Shown in pieces: positions 1 to 11,492 of a stretch of 64,000 bases of DNA. The notes beneath the pieces are model-generated. The model ran no database searches. It was not told the DNA's origin and saw nothing but the letters and a program-made list of their open reading frames with translations. Where the stretch lies: assembly GCA_039621445.1 (NCBI GenBank), contig CP154954.1, forward strand, positions 49,827,847 through 49,891,846. Direction: 5' to 3'. The translations under genes and the position numbers were made by a program. Positions within the stretch are counted from its first letter, which is position 1; every line of letters begins with the position of its first letter. The stretch is from Euglena gracilis (lineage: Eukaryota; Euglenida; Euglenophyceae; Euglenales).

Positions 1-38
1 TGGTGAACATTCAGCAATGACAGGACCGGAGGGGTGGC

Positions 39-899
39 CCTGGTCGGGGTGCAGCTTGTTGCACTTGGCGCCGAACTTGCACTGGCCGGTCATGGCCCAC
101 ACCTCGCAGATCTCCCGCCCGGCCTGCGCCTCCACCGCCTCCGACAGCTGCTGGTACGCTGTGAGGTCCGGGTGGACGAAGCGGCACTGGGACCTCTGCG
201 GCCGGCATATCACACATTCTAGTTTAACTCTGTGAAGAATGAAATGTGATGACTGCCGCATCAAATTCCAAAAAAAATCTTCAATAAAAAGTCTTCAATT
301 ACCGACTAAACCCGCCCCCCCCCCTAATAGAAGTGCAGGGCTGCCACAAGCGCAGGGTCAAAATAAAAGCGCACCCCCCGCCGTCGAAGGCGGCGGTCCA
401 CTACAAGTGAACACCCCATTTCGATGGAATTCTTAAAGGAAATCAACCGGGCAGGAAGGGTCCAAATAGAAGCGCATCCCCGGCTGCCAGCAATCCGCTA
501 TGAGCGCACCCGCGCTTCTATTAGGGGGGGGTTAATCTGTCGGTCAAAATCCATCGATCCTGGCTCAATTTGACCAATCCCAGGAGGGAGGGGGGTCTCA
601 GCACCCAAGAGTGCCTGAGCAAGCAACCCCCCCCCCGGAGGGGGGGCGGTGAATGCCTGGGAGTGGAGGGGGTGGTACCAATGATTGCTACTGATAACAA
701 TATGTTCAGACCACACACACGACCCCGTTCCCAGGAAAAGTGTCACCCGGCAGTCCGTCATCGGAAACGTCACGCCGAGCTCAGGCCGCTCCCGCGTGCA
801 CTTCCCCTTCAGGTAGTCGAGGCACACGCCGTGCCCGGCCTCCACCTTGGCCTTGCGGCCCCTCCGCACCGCCGTCGAGACATGGGTTGTGGGCGCCAT
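39..899 (-). CDS. CCCH zinc-finger protein, tandem copy 1 (5' two exons only)
   Basis: Two exons are visible before the gene leaves the window: 899-783 and 186-39. Exon 1 starts at an ATG in a GCCATGG context. An in-frame TAA lies just upstream, which fixes the start. It encodes a short basic linker (RRGRKAK) and the first two cysteines of finger 1 ([15 protein letters not shown]). Exon 2 completes finger 1 (CRFVH) and carries finger 2, C-x8-C-x5-C-x3-H. The fingers resemble muscleblind-type RNA-binding C3H fingers, so RNA binding is inferred from the family and not shown. The exon 1 donor is GA where the other copies have GT or GC; the exon 2 donor is GC. Exon 2 has small differences from its paralogs (PDQG instead of PAQG). 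The remaining exons should lie to the left of base 1. Confidence 0.75.
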
Positions 900-1033
900 G
901 GCAAGTTAACAGAAAGGAATGACAGAGACTGCGGTGGAAGGAACCCGGCGTCGCCTTAACCTTGCTTTCCACGCCTCCCTCTGGCAGAACATCAAGAAGA
1001 AGCCAGACAGTGATTTACTGTTGATGGAGAAGG

Positions 1034-1488
1034 GTCGCCACTCCCTCGTATCGCACATGCAGAGCCCCATCACATGTGCGACACCCATCAGGCTTCTTTT
1101 TAAGACCCCCGGGGGGGGGGGGAGGGGGGGTCCCCCCCACCCACCCAGGGTGGCGCGGGCCACCGCCGGGGGGGGGGGGTCTGGGGACCACCCCAACATC
1201 GGGCCCGTTAAAGGCAATTTTCAAAAAATTTCGGCGCTTCGCGCCGAAAAGGTATACCCAGCGCCTCCGGCGCGGGACCCCCCCCCCCCCCCGGGGGGGG
1301 GGGGACCGGCCCCCACCCCCCCACCCACCCCCCCCGGGGGGGGGGGGGGTCAGGTGACTTAAAAAGAAGCCTGACACCCATACACCAGAGTAAATTGAGA
1401 GGTTCGCACGGGTTATAAATATACACCACTACTTTTTCGAGAACTGTGTCCCAGGCACCGGCTTCACGCCCGAACCGGCGTGGGATAC
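1034..1488. repeat. Dispersed module, copy A (partner at 56747-57165)
   Basis: Sequence shared with 56747-57165, starting at CCACTCCCTCGTA and ending in the GC-rich stretch around CACCGGCTTCACGCCCGAAC. Once the insertion at 1089-1373 is removed, the two modules align through the TAATTGAGAG-like and CCACCACTAC segments. The module codes for nothing recognisable. Its value is that each copy holds a transposon where the other has an intact empty site. Confidence 0.75.
1089..1373. mobile_element. hAT-like short element, 8-bp TSD ACACCCAT
   Basis: 285 bp. The left end CAGGCTTCTTTTTAAG is matched inversely by CTTAAAAAGAAGCCTG on the right. ACACCCAT is repeated exactly on both sides (1081-1088 and 1374-1381). 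Inside are long G and C runs and a central hairpin, CGGCGC-TTCG-CGCCG. It has no coding capacity. The homologous module near 56795 has the uninterrupted target. TIRs starting CAGG with 8-bp TSDs fit the hAT superfamily. Confidence 0.9.
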
Positions 1489-1499
1489 ATACATACATA

Positions 1500-1836
1500 C
1501 CTCCCCCCCTTGTCTAAGCACCGGAAAAGATGGGTAAGAACTGGGGGGGGGGGGGTGCTTAGACAAGGGGGGGGAATTTGACTGCAAAAAAAAAATCCGG
1601 CGCTTCGCGCCGAAAAGGAAAAATTCTCCTTATTTTGGAGGTCCAGTGTTGAACTTACACACATTTGGATGCAGAAATCAACAATACCTCACCAAATCAG
1701 GTCTCAAAAGTGAAATTTCGAGATTTTTGAGAAATTTCCCTTAAAAAATGGACACAAAATAAACCTCCCCGTGACGATGACCTTTAAAAAGATGGGTAAG
1801 AACCGGGGGGGGGGCTTAGACAAGGGGGGGAGGAGG
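1500..1836. mobile_element. TA-flanked poly-C/poly-G element (TTGTCTAAGC family)
   Basis: Left end CCTCCCCCCCTTGTCTAAGC, with an inverted right end (GCTTAGACAAGGGGGGG, then AGGAGG). TA stands on both sides (1498-1499 and 1837-1838). The flanks on both sides are CATA microsatellite, so it appears to have inserted into that array. The interior holds an extra copy of the end motif and the CGGCGC-TTCG-CGCCG hairpin. No ORF. Confidence 0.65.
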
Positions 1837-1837
1837 T

Positions 1838-1934
1838 ACATACACAGATACACGCATACATACATTCATGCATGCATACATACGTACATACACATACATA
1901 CATACATACATACACGCATGTATACGTACATACA
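1838..1934. repeat. (CATA)n microsatellite, imperfect
   Basis: Tetranucleotide array with point changes, cut off on both sides by TA-flanked elements. It and the array at 2331-2906 probably began as one array that was later split by the element at 1937-2328. Confidence 0.85.
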
Positions 1935-1936
1935 TA

Positions 1937-2328
1937 ACCCCCCCCCAATAATAAACCCCCCGGTTTTTTTTTGGACACCTGAAGTTGGGGTCCAGGGGGG
2001 TTTATTATTTTGGGGGGTTTATTATTTGGGCAAAAATTTCAAAGTCAAAAATTGACCCGAAAACCCTCCACAGGCTCCAATGGTCACTTTTTTGGCATTT
2101 TTGGGCTTTTTTTGAAAATTGGGTGCTTTTTTTGGCATATTTTCTGCACCAATTTGATCCATTTTTGTGTTTTTTTTTGCAGCATTTCTGCTAATTTTTG
2201 ATTCTTTTTCCTTGGCCCTCACACCTGCCAGAGGGGGGGTTATTATTTGGGCGGCCGAAGTCGGTCCTCAGGGGGGGTTTATTATTTGGGGGGGTTTATT
2301 ATTTGGGGGGGTTATTATTTTGGGGGGT
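1937..2328. mobile_element. TA-flanked element (CCCCC-AATAATAAA family) inside CATA array
   Basis: Left end AACCCCCCCCCAATAATAAA and right end TTTATTATTTGGGGGG-like, with several reiterations of the right motif. TA on both sides (1935-1936 and 2329-2330), then CATA repeat on both sides. The interior is low-complexity and T-rich. No coding capacity. Confidence 0.6.
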
Positions 2329-2330
2329 TA

Positions 2331-2760
2331 CATACATATATACATGCATACATACAAACATACATGCACACATACATACATACATACATACATACATACA
2401 TACATACATACATACATACATACATACATACATACATACATACATACATACATACATACATACATACATACATACATACATACATACATACATACATACA
2501 TACATACATACATACATACATACATACATACATACATACATACATACATACATGCACACATACATACATACATACATACATACATACATACATACATACA
2601 TACATACATACATACATACATACATACATACATACATACATACATACATACATACATACATACATACATACACATAAACATACATATACATATACATACA
2701 TACGTGCATACATACATACATACATACATACATGCATACATACATACATACATACATACA

Positions 2761-2794
<34 letters not shown>

Positions 2795-2906
2795 CATACA
2801 TACATACATACACACATACATGCATACATACATACATACATACATACATACATACACACGTACATGCATACATATACACATGCAAACGTAAATACATACA
2901 CACGTA
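2331..2906. repeat. Long (CATA)n microsatellite
   Basis: About 575 bp of near-perfect CATA units with scattered G and C variants. Because the unit is 4 bp and contains no stop, all frames are open and give spurious His-Thr-Tyr-Ile or Cys-Met-Tyr-Val repeat ORFs. It is not coding. Confidence 0.95.
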
Positions 2907-3031
2907 CACACACACGCATATACGTGCAATGAAGATTTGCATTTGGAAAAATTTTGCAAAAAAATGCACGGACTTTCTGCAGATTACAACAGGCACCTCT
3001 TGTTTTAATCAACAAGGAGTATTCCATTCCA

Positions 3032-3437
3032 CAGGGGGAAATGCGCTCGCCCGGCCTCGGAAAAAATGCGCAAAAATGCGCAAAAAAATGCGCAAAAAAA
3101 TGCGCATTTTTGGAAAAAATGCGCAAAAATGTGCAAAATCCGAGAAAAAATGTGCAAAAATCACGAAAATGCAAAAATTACCCAAAAACATGCAAAAAAT
3201 GGCACCAAATTTGAAGAAATTATGTAGAATAATGAGGAAAATGTACGTTTCAAAAAAAAAGTCAAAAATTTCAAATTTTTTGCAAAAAATTGCAAAAATG
3301 GTCAAAAAATGTGAAAATTTTGGAAAATCACGGAAAAATGTGCCAAAAAGCAAAAAAATGTGCTGAAAAAAACGAAAAAATGCGCAAAAAATGCGCAAAA
3401 ATGCGAAAAAATTCGAAACGCATTTCCCCCCCCCCTG
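3032..3437. mobile_element. CAGGGGGAAATGCG element, 7-bp TSD CATTCCA
   Basis: 406 bp. The end CAGGGGGAAATGCG is matched inversely by CGCATTTCCCCCCCCCCTG, with CATTCCA on both sides (3025-3031 and 3438-3444). The interior is an A-rich array of AAAATGCGCAAAAA-like units. A second copy with its own 7-bp TSD is at 59016-59445. No ORF survives. Confidence 0.85.
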
Positions 3438-3444
3438 CATTCCA

Positions 3445-4950
3445 GGACAAAATCTCTGGCATCTCTGGCACCTAATAATCAATGAAAAATAATACAAGAC
3501 GAATAATAACCTTTCCAAAATCCTGACTGCAAAAAAATAACCTGCCTGTCCAGAAGTCCCCATTTGGCACAACGTTCCCATTAAGGTTGGAACCCACCAA
3601 TTGGGTTGAGTAATTTGCCACCGACGCTTGAAAACCAGTCATCAACCCTCCATCCACTCACTGGCTCAAAACCCATCGATCTCGGCCAAAATACATTTTC
3701 CATGCCATAGTTGCAGAAGGACCACTTTTGAAAAGCTTGGCCGACCACTGGAGTAGCAGAGGAAAAAATCAGCCGGCCCCTGAAAAAACAACAACCAAAC
3801 ATCAACCATGCTATCGGAACCACCCCAAATTGCTCCAAGTTGCCCATTTGTAATCCTTCGATCCTTGGTCTTCTGTGGGCAGAGGCTTTATTCCTTTGGG
3901 TAGGTGGACAGAGTCATTCTGCGAATGGGAAGCACATAGAACACTTGTGGTACTGACACACGTACTGCTGGTGGAACAAAACACTCAGCTGTTTAAGCGC
4001 TAACAACATGCACCCTCGCCATAATCTCACACATAAAAACTCACTGATCGGCTGGCTTGGTGAAACCTATTGCCCTGAATGCAACATATATTTGCAAACC
4101 CCAACCCAAACCCATCATCATCATATCATTTCAGCAAAAACCTCTTTTGTGGCTCTTGATAGATGCCATGGAATTGTGTGCACGCCCCCCGACCCCTATT
4201 GAAACAACTGCATAGAGACAAATAAACTTCCAGGGGCGTCTTAGCAACGCAGGCTGCCGCCTGGGATTCCAGTTGCCAAACGAGATGGCGGGGACGTGAG
4301 GTGTGAGAGGGTGCTAAGAGGTAACAAACCGATCAGAGATCAGGCCTTTTTTCAGACCCTCCAGGGGGTTCCCCCCACCCTTTCCAGTGTGGCATCCGGG
4401 GGGGGGGTCATGATGGAACACAACCATTAAAGCACCCCTCGAACTCCCTATTTTTCATTCTTCCTCTTCTGAACTTTTTGCCCAACATATTTTTTGGGTT
4501 GGCCTCAGAAAAATCCTTCAAAACCACATCACTGAATGATATTTTTTCTGGTGCTTTTCTGCCGGAAATCTTTGGCACTTCGTCCCCAAAATGGAGAAAA
4601 CCCAAACCTCCGGGGAGGGGAGTACCCACTGGACCTGACACCAAGGGGGGGGGGTTCGGCCGGGACCCATCCAGGTGAAAGAGCAAAAAGAAGCCTGAAT
4701 GGAGCGTATGGGGGATAGGGGCCATGCAAAGGGAGGTGGTCCGACTCGGAAATCCACCGTGTGCTGAATGAGAGATGGGAGATGTGCAATGGAATGCTGG
4801 AAATGCATAGATAGACGACCTTGCACTGGCAGGGGTGGAAAACAACAACAAATATGGGCCCCCAACCTTGATGGGGGGGGGGGGCTGCCACCATTCCATC
4901 GCAGCCCCAGCACACAGCGGGGCAGATATATCCCGATACCCAGCTCGGGG
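3445..4950. other. No gene seen; possible degraded element at 4341-4697
   Basis: Mostly unique non-coding sequence. Between 4341 and 4697 the ends CAGGCCTTTTTTCAGACCC and an inverted CAGGCTTCTTTTTGCTC-like end could be a TIR pair of the hAT-like class, with G-runs between. The flanks show no convincing 8-bp duplication, so it would be old or misjoined. No codon pattern or protein motif was seen. Confidence 0.3.
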
Positions 4951-4954
4951 GATC

Positions 4955-5040
4955 CACGGCGGCGGCCTGGACTTCCGGTGCTGGCTATGCCAGTCACGTC
5001 GCCCAGGCTGGTCCGCCTTGGGATGCGACCCTGGGGGTGG
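4955..5040 (-). other. Weak fourth match to the spacer GC-rich block
   Basis: On the minus strand a short stretch reads GDVTGIASTGS. Peptides GTVAGIATAGQ (44971-45059), GEVAGAASAVQ (33218-33307) and GEAIGTANARP (19241-19322) occur in comparable spacers, but in shifting frames. It sits upstream of copy 1, where a member would be expected. The similarity is short and could be chance. Confidence 0.15.
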
Positions 5041-5194
5041 GGGTGGGGGGTGGACCATCGGCAACGGTCGCAGGGGGTTGGGCGTCGGTGAGCTGCTGCG
5101 CCCCCATGAGTGAGGTGGGGGGGGGGGGGTTGAGGGGAGGGTTGGGGGGCGAGGAACCCGCTGGTAGGTCACGGAAGGTAGGGCAGCCGTTGGT

Positions 5195-5265
5195 TGGTTT
5201 GCGGCAGGCCGCGGCCCAACCAAAATCATGGTTTGGTTGGGCCGCGGCCAGCCGCGGCCACCCAA
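5195..5265. repeat. GGCCGCGGCC / CCAACCAAA inverted repeat
   Basis: Near-perfect palindrome: GGCCGCGGCCCAACCAAA, a short loop, then TTTGGTTGGGCCGCGGCC. Related inverted units recur at 6115-6290. It could be the core of a degraded inverted-repeat element. Nothing coding. Confidence 0.7.
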
Positions 5266-5487
5266 CCAACAACATATGGGTACTCAGCGAACCCAAAGAG
5301 CCGCCCAGCTAGGGTTAAAAACATGGGGGACCCGAGCGCGGCACTGAAGGCGCCGAGAGAGGGTCCCCCCCATGTGTATTGACCCCAGTTGGGCCTCCTT
5401 GGGTTCGCTGGTACCTTGTAAGGGCCAATTTATCCCGCTATTGTGCGATGCAGTTCTATTTCGGTCACTGGAGATGGATTGTAGAGG

Positions 5488-5992
5488 CAGGGGGGGGGAA
5501 TAATTGATATCGGAGGCCTTCGGAAAAATTGCGGAAAAATTGCGGAAATTGCGGAAAAATTGCGGAAAAATTGATATCGGGTATACACATTTCTGCTTGG
5601 GGGGACTTAGAAAATTTTCAATTGTGAGGTTCAGAACACCGCAACACCCACGTCGATGCAGGCGAGCACAAATCAAAACGCTTGATGATCTTTGCACAGG
5701 TGGGACGCACCCAATCCTGTGACCAGTGGTGCACCTGTGAGAAAAATTGGTAAACTGGGGGGGGGACAACAAAGCACAATAGCACACCTGTTGATCCATT
5801 TGAAGAATGGCTTGAACTCATTGCATCTTCCATCTTTGGTGGTGGAGAAAAAATTCTTCAAAAAAATGGTGGAAAATTGCGGAAAAATTGCGGAAATTGC
5901 GGAAAAATTGCGGAAAATTGCGGAAAATTGCGGAAATTGCGGAAAATTGTGGAAATTGCGGAAAAATTGCGGATATCAATCCCCCCCCCCTG
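5488..5992. mobile_element. CAGGGGG...TTGATATC element, 7-bp TSD GTAGAGG
   Basis: 505 bp. The left end has CAGGGGGGGGG followed by TTGATATC; the right end has GATATCAA followed by CCCCCCCCCCTG. GTAGAGG is repeated exactly on both sides (5481-5487 and 5993-5999). Subterminal arrays of GCGGAAAAATT units stand near both ends. The interior has no conserved ORF. Confidence 0.8.
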
Positions 5993-6114
5993 GTAGAGGC
6001 CAATATAACAACGTTGAGCGGGAAGGTTCAACTATTTGCACGAGAATCTTAACCCTAACCCTGCTACTTCAAATAATGTCATAAAATCCTTTTTGCGATC
6101 AACTTTTGCAAGTT

Positions 6115-6290
6115 GGTTGGGGCCGCTGCCTGCCGCGGCCTGCTGTGGCCCCAACCAAAATAAAGATTTGATTGGGCCGCGGCCCAACCAAATTAAAATT
6201 TTGACAGCCAAAATTTTGCCATGGTTGGGTCGCAGCCATGCAGCCGGCCGCGGCCCAACCAAAATCCTATTTTTGTTTGTTGGCGACCGG
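6115..6290. repeat. Cluster of GGCCGCGGCC-CCAACCAAA inverted repeats
   Basis: Several alternating copies of GGTTGGG, GCCGCGGCC and CCCAACCAAA on both strands, related to 5195-5265. They can fold into several competing hairpins. No TSD was found. Confidence 0.6.
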
Positions 6291-6299
6291 CCGCGGCAC

Positions 6300-7137
6300 C
6301 TACCTCCCACGAACCTGCCTCCTGTGACACCCCACCCCAGGGACACCCGAAACCGACGGCTGGTTCCCAAGACAATTTATGAAGGAAGGAAAGAATGTCT
6401 TCACAAACGAGAGAGGTTGATGGGGAAAGTGTGGAGAATCCAACCTGAGGTCATCCACTGATCCAGAACCGTTCAATGTTGCATAAAGGTGACTAGAAAT
6501 TTACTCCTCCCCTCCCTATCCAACCTTCTCCCTATGTCCAACGTTGTGTAATCTTTAAGACGAGGATAATTTTTCAACCCAAACCATGGAGAAATCTTCG
6601 AAAACGTGTCCTCCGACCAGGGAGGTGTTAATCATAGGGGGTCGGTGGGCAAAGGGGGGGGTTGGAAAGAAAGGGGATGCCCATCCAGGGTTGCGCGTGC
6701 GGTGTGTACGAGGGCAAAGGGGGGCTCAGAATGTGGGAGAGAGCGCCTTGCGCTCCCTCTTATAAATGGGTGGGTGGAGGTCTACTAACCAATCTGGGTA
6801 AACTGCGCCCAAATGCCAATTCCAAAGGAATGTGACATTGGGTCCGGGGCCAATGGGTAGTTAGAGGGGCACTTGCTTCTCTGTTGCTTGGCATGCTACC
6901 ACGTGGAAAGGTGCTGACATCACCCCAACCATTTTTTAAAAACAAAAACCGGGGGAGGGGAGGTCTAACAGGGGGTACCCAACCCCACCAGGGGACTTTT
7001 TGGGGGTCAAACTGGCTTTCCAAAAAAAAATGGGTGTTTCGTGCCCATAACAGAGGAAACACCTGGGGGCACCCACTCAGTCCGACCAAACCCAATAGGG
7101 TCCAGCAGACCCGACCACTGGACCCTAACCCCCCCCC
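6300..7137. other. No gene or element recognised
   Basis: Unique sequence with short G-runs. No protein motif, exon similarity to the zinc-finger family, RNA gene or TIR pair was seen. Confidence 0.4.
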
Positions 7138-7551
7138 AAATAACGGGACAGTGCCCTTTGAGTCTTTGAGTGGGCAGTGCCCAAATAACGAGGCAGGGGG
7201 CAGGCCGAAAAAGATGGTTCCAATAACGGGGCACCCTCTTTTTGGTCCAAGGGGTCAGCGACAACAAAAATATTCCACAACACTTGCCTGCCTCGAGTGC
7301 TTCGCAGCAGGTTTTGGGAGAAAAAGAAGAGACGGATGGTGCAAGAAGTGGAATGAGGTATGGGTCAAAATCATTCTCAAGGTCTCGGAACACTCATCAT
7401 TTTCATAATATGGCCTTTCCTTTTGATTTTTTCTGAAGGAGAAGGCTTTGTCAGGGTTTGATGGGTGGTGCCCAAATAACGGGGCAGAGGGGAAGGTCAA
7501 AAAGATAGTGCCAGTAATGGGGCACCCCGCCCCGTTATTTGGGGGGGTGTT
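7138..7551. mobile_element. TA-flanked element (CCCAAATAACGGG family)
   Basis: Begins ACCCCCCCCCAAATAACGGG, and the inverted CCCGTTATTTGGGGGGG lies close to the right end. TA is present at 7136-7137 and 7552-7553. Copies of the AATAACGGGGC-like motif recur inside. Structure matches the other poly-C/poly-G elements; the right end is less tidy. Confidence 0.45.
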
Positions 7552-8010
7552 TACTCACTCCTTTCCCCACTTCCTAGGGTCAACCTATAAAAATCCCTGA
7601 GCCCAACCAATCACCAAACTTAAATTCAAACTTGCTTGACTTTGACTCAGATCCCCCCCAACTTCGGCCCGTTGCTGAGATTAGGATTTCAGTCAAATTG
7701 ATCAAGAGATTGCTAAAATTCAGGTTCCACTGGAACGTGATTGATGGGGAAAAAAGAAACAAAGATGCCTCTTCATCCAGCAGGAAATGAAAATGCCTGC
7801 CATGTATATGATTCGAAAAATTGACGGTTAAAATTTGCCCCCCCCCATTGATGTGGGAAAAAACAACAAGCGGAGTCGGAAAAACAGGCTGTGGTTCAAC
7901 ACGTAAAGAGCCGGAAGGTCCCCCGCTGAAAGGCAGCTTGCACTTCACTCCCAAACAACGCAAACAGAGCGGTGCGGTTAAAGGCTGTCGGAGTGGTGGC
8001 TCACCGCCAC

Positions 8011-10617
8011 TCAGCACGCCACGAGGTTGAGGTCGCGGAAGATGTCGATCAGCACGCTGTCCAGGCGGCCCCGGGGGATTTCTCACCGGCGGGAGGGGGG
8101 CGGGGGGTCCGGGGGATTAATTTGGCTGTTAATCTGTTGTTTGTTCATCTGTCTCGTCTGTCTTCTTTCAATTTCCCTTAGATTTGTATGAGTTTGGCTT
8201 TTGAACCTGGATTGTTGTTCTGACAAATGCTGTCTCACCTGGGCACATACAATTTTTAAGCCCCCCAGTCACTAACAGTCACTAACAGGGCACAAAATGA
8301 GGGTAGTGGAGCGGAGGTCCTGACCACCCTCCTCTCTGGGGGGGGGGGGTCGGACCGCCGCCTCCTCCCTGTCAGGAAAAATACATAAAAACCCACTTCA
8401 GGTGTAAAAGAAACCCCACACAACGGGGTTTACATATTTCTTCCACACAATCCGTGGAAAAAAGAACATATAAGTTCACAAGAAGACAAATTCTTCGGGG
8501 AATCCTGGAATCTTTGGCCTGGAGGGGGTGATGGTCGGAAAAAAGAACATATAAGTTCACAAGAAGACAAATTCTTCGGGGAATCCTGGAATCTTTGGCC
8601 TGGAGGGGGTGATGGTCGCACCCCCCCTTCTCCAGGGCGTGGGAGCGGCGTTCCAACCTCACCTAAACAAAACCAACGTGCACGTTTATAGATTCGCGCA
8701 CTCCCCCTTGCGAGGCATAAAATGCTGGCTTGAAGAGCGCCCACCTCCGTGGGCCATTTGGTTTGGTCTGGCCTTGGTATGGGCCTTCAGGAATGCCCCG
8801 AGCCCAACGCCGACAAGAACCGCCGGGCCGAGGCGTACGGCTGCGCCTCCGCCGCCTCCTCCGCCACCGCCTTCCCGGCCGCCGCCTTGCCGGAGGGCTG
8901 CCGCCAGTGCGGCTCTGCAGGCGAGGAGGCATCCTGGGCCCCGAGGGCAGGCACGGTCGGGCCAGGGGTTTTTAAAGACTGGGCGGGGGGGGGAGGGGGG
9001 GTCCCGGGGGACCCAACCCACTTTCCCCCCGAAAATGGCCAGAAATCACAAAAAATGCTAAAAATAGCACCATTTTCAAAAATTTTCGGTGCCTTTGGCA
9101 CCGAAAAATATAAAAAATATATCCCTCCCTCCCATCCCTTCGGGGGGGCCAAGACTAAAATAAACCCCTGGGTCGGGCGCACGTTTCTCGTGTTGACCCG
9201 CTGCCTCGGGAGGGAGCCCCAGAGAATTCAGCCGGCGTGCAGAGGGATACCTCGTGTTTTCAAACATGGGTTCCCGCTTTTCTTAGAACACCGGAATGTT
9301 CGGAGTCGTCTGTCAGGAAATTTGGCGGTCATTCACACGGTCGATAAAAATCCGTGGGAGGTGCTAATTTGAGGGGGGGGGGTTCCCTTGAGGAAATAAT
9401 GAATTGCTTAACGGATGTCCCTTTGCTCGCCCCCCCCCCATGTCAATGCCTGTCCCCCGACTGGTGGTTGTTCGATATAAGGTTCTCACCAAAAAGAGGT
9501 TGCTAGTTTTCAGACTGGCCAAATTTCTGAAAAGCTCAAGCTCAACCGGGGGGGGTCTTGGATATTGGGGGTTGTTGGAGTTGGGGGGGGGGAGCATTTT
9601 TCAACGACAGGGGGGGGGGTTCCCCACCCACCCAGAGGATACACCCCAGGGAGGGGAGGGCAGTCTGGGGGGCCCACTTTGCTTCGCGCCGAAAATAGGC
9701 CGAAAACAGGGGGAAAACCCCGCCTCTGGCGGGGTGCCCACTCAGTCCGACCCCTTCCCCCTCCCGGGGGTGGGGGGGGAGGGGATCTGGGGACCCATCC
9801 ACCAATCTAATTAAAAACCGATTAAAAAAACTCCCTGGGGGCATGTGAACCCCCATAAGAGATAACCCTGTACAGGAACCTGTTTGGTTATCGACTCTGA
9901 GGGGGAGGTTGTAAGTGGGGGGGTCAGGGCAGGTGGATGGGCTTGTGGGGGTCAGGAACAGGGCGGTTGTGTCGTGTCAAGCGGTCATGACAAGCGAAAA
10001 GAACTCCCTTACCTGTATGAAAATTTGAAGAAAGGTGTTGCTTTTTGTGGCGGAGAAGCTTGTTTCACATTTTTGGCCTTTGGCCAAGGAAATAATCTCG
10101 GGGAGGTTCTGGGATTCCCATTCACCCCGCCCACCCAAGGTCAAATCCGTCTCGGCCATGGCTCAGCTCCCAGGGAACCGATGGAGCAGCACTGCCTGCC
10201 AGCACTCCTCCTCCTCCTCCTCCTCCGCCAGCGTCTTCTGCATGCACTCCGCGAACTTTTCAAACTCCGCCGTGAGGTCTGCGGCCGCCGCCGGGGCGGT
10301 GGGTTGGGGGCCGGGCGTGGACTCCGCCGGCACCGCTGTGGGGTGCGCCGGGGGGACGGGCAGCGCGTGGGAGGGGGCCGGAGTGGAGGGGATGGCGATG
10401 ACCTGCCCAGTCGGGTGGGCTACCACGATGGGGCCCATGGGCCCTCCTGTGGCCCATTTCGCACAAGATGGCCCTCGCACTTCACACCGTTCCCTGTGCC
10501 AAAATGGAAATGACGGAAACAATCCTCCCCAACCCGGTCAACAAATGCCCAACCAACCGACACACACATCGCTGGAATTTCATGGCACACCAACAACCAT
10601 TCACAATTGTCCTCTCG

Positions 10618-10661
<44 letters not shown>

Positions 10662-11492
10662 TCCTTGACTATTTGCACGGAAGGTACAAAGGGTTGACAC
10701 CGGGGGACCTCAAGGCCCATTATGCAACAGAAAGAAAGCTTCGGAGAAAACAAGTGAGCGGAGCAGGGCCTGAACAACCCGTCAAAGGAAAGGGGGAAAC
10801 ACCTGAGGCGCCTGGCCAGATTTGAAAATCTTTCAGCTTCGTTCTCCCATTGGCAGGGATCGTTCGGCCAACTTGGTTCACTCGTTCCGTCATTCGGTTC
10901 ACTCAATCTGTCCAGAGGCCCCAGTGGTTGTCGAAGGGAGGAGGGAAGGAGGGGCCCTGGGCGGGGTGCAGCTTGTTGCACTTGGCGCCGAACTTGCACT
11001 GGCCGGTCATGGCCCACACCTCGCAGATCTCCCGCCCGGCCTGCGCCTCCACCGCCTCCGACAGCTGCTGGTACGCCGTGAGGTCCGGGTGGACAAAGCG
11101 GCACTGGGACCACTGCGGCCGGTGGATATTTCTGTAGCAAAAAATGTTCAGCAACACCTGACATTGCACCTGTGCATTGGCTTTCCCACACAGCCTACTA
11201 CAGAGTACGGGTATGAGTAGAGTTTTGTCGCCTATGCTACAACATCCACATTGCATGACTCTGGAAAAGTCCGAGCCAATACCACAAGCAGTCCACGACC
11301 CATCACGACATGGACAGAGCGGGTCAGAAGAAGGCCAAAGAAGAAAGCCAATCCAACCGCCCCGCCAGGCGCAGGGCGCTCCCTCGTGCACTTCCCCTTC
11401 AGGAAGTCAAGGCAGACGCTAAGGCCGGCCTCCACCTTGGGTTTGCGGCCCCTCCGGTGCATGGTGGATGAGGCGTTGGTCGTGGGGGCCAT
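8011..11492 (-). CDS. CCCH zinc-finger protein, tandem copy 2
   Basis: Five exons joined in frame to about 225 residues: 11492-11373, 11103-10956, 10446-10187, 8897-8799, 8061-8011. Exon 1 carries the basic linker and [15 protein letters not shown]; exon 2 completes finger 1 and encodes finger 2 ([20 protein letters not shown]). Exon 3 is a fusion of the two exons that are separate in copies 4 and 5: a Pro/Ala-rich stretch (GPIVVAHPTGQVIAIP) running directly into LTAEFEKFAECMQKTL and an acidic run. The last exon ends [11 protein letters not shown]-stop. Donors are GC at introns 1 and 2. The last intron (8062-8798) has no standard borders and its edges are placed by frame only. It interrupts the same codon pair as in copy 4 but is absent from copies 3 and 5. 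RNA binding is inferred from the fingers. Confidence 0.78.
8456..8617. repeat. 81-bp tandem duplication in the last intron of copy 2
   Basis: Two adjacent, essentially identical 81-bp units beginning GGAAAAAAGAACATATAAG and ending GGGGGTGATGGTC. The identity suggests a recent local duplication. No function is evident. Confidence 0.9.
8963..9170. mobile_element. hAT-like short element, 8-bp TSD GGTCGGGC
   Basis: 208 bp inside intron 4 (transcript order) of copy 2, about 65 bp upstream of its fourth exon. The ends CAGGGGTTTTTAAAGAC and GACTAAAATAAACCCCTG are inverted matches. GGTCGGGC is repeated exactly (8955-8962 and 9171-9178). The interior has the same plan as 56868-57105: G/C runs and a TTTTCGGTGCC-TTT-GGCACCGAAAA hairpin. 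Confidence 0.9.
9171..10186. other. Remainder of copy 2 intron between its third and fourth exons
   Basis: Intronic sequence with several G-runs around 9370-9800. The stretch GCTTCGCGCCGAAAA near 9680 is half of the hairpin found in other elements, suggesting a degraded element, but no TIR pair or TSD could be set. Nothing coding on either strand. Confidence 0.4.
10621..10659. repeat. (TC)n microsatellite
   Basis: Pure TC run inside intron 2 of copy 2. Confidence 0.9.

Noticed and set aside
2167-3366. Very long open frames (up to 399 codons) over the CATA array
   Set aside because: The 4-bp unit has no stop in any frame; the peptides are pure repeat (HTYI or CMYV) and carry no coding signal.
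4341-4697. hAT-like element
   Set aside because: Plausible end pair but flanking 8-mers do not match, so it is mentioned only as possible.
6044-6062. Telomere-like CTTAACCCTAACCCTG
   Set aside because: Only two units; no array.
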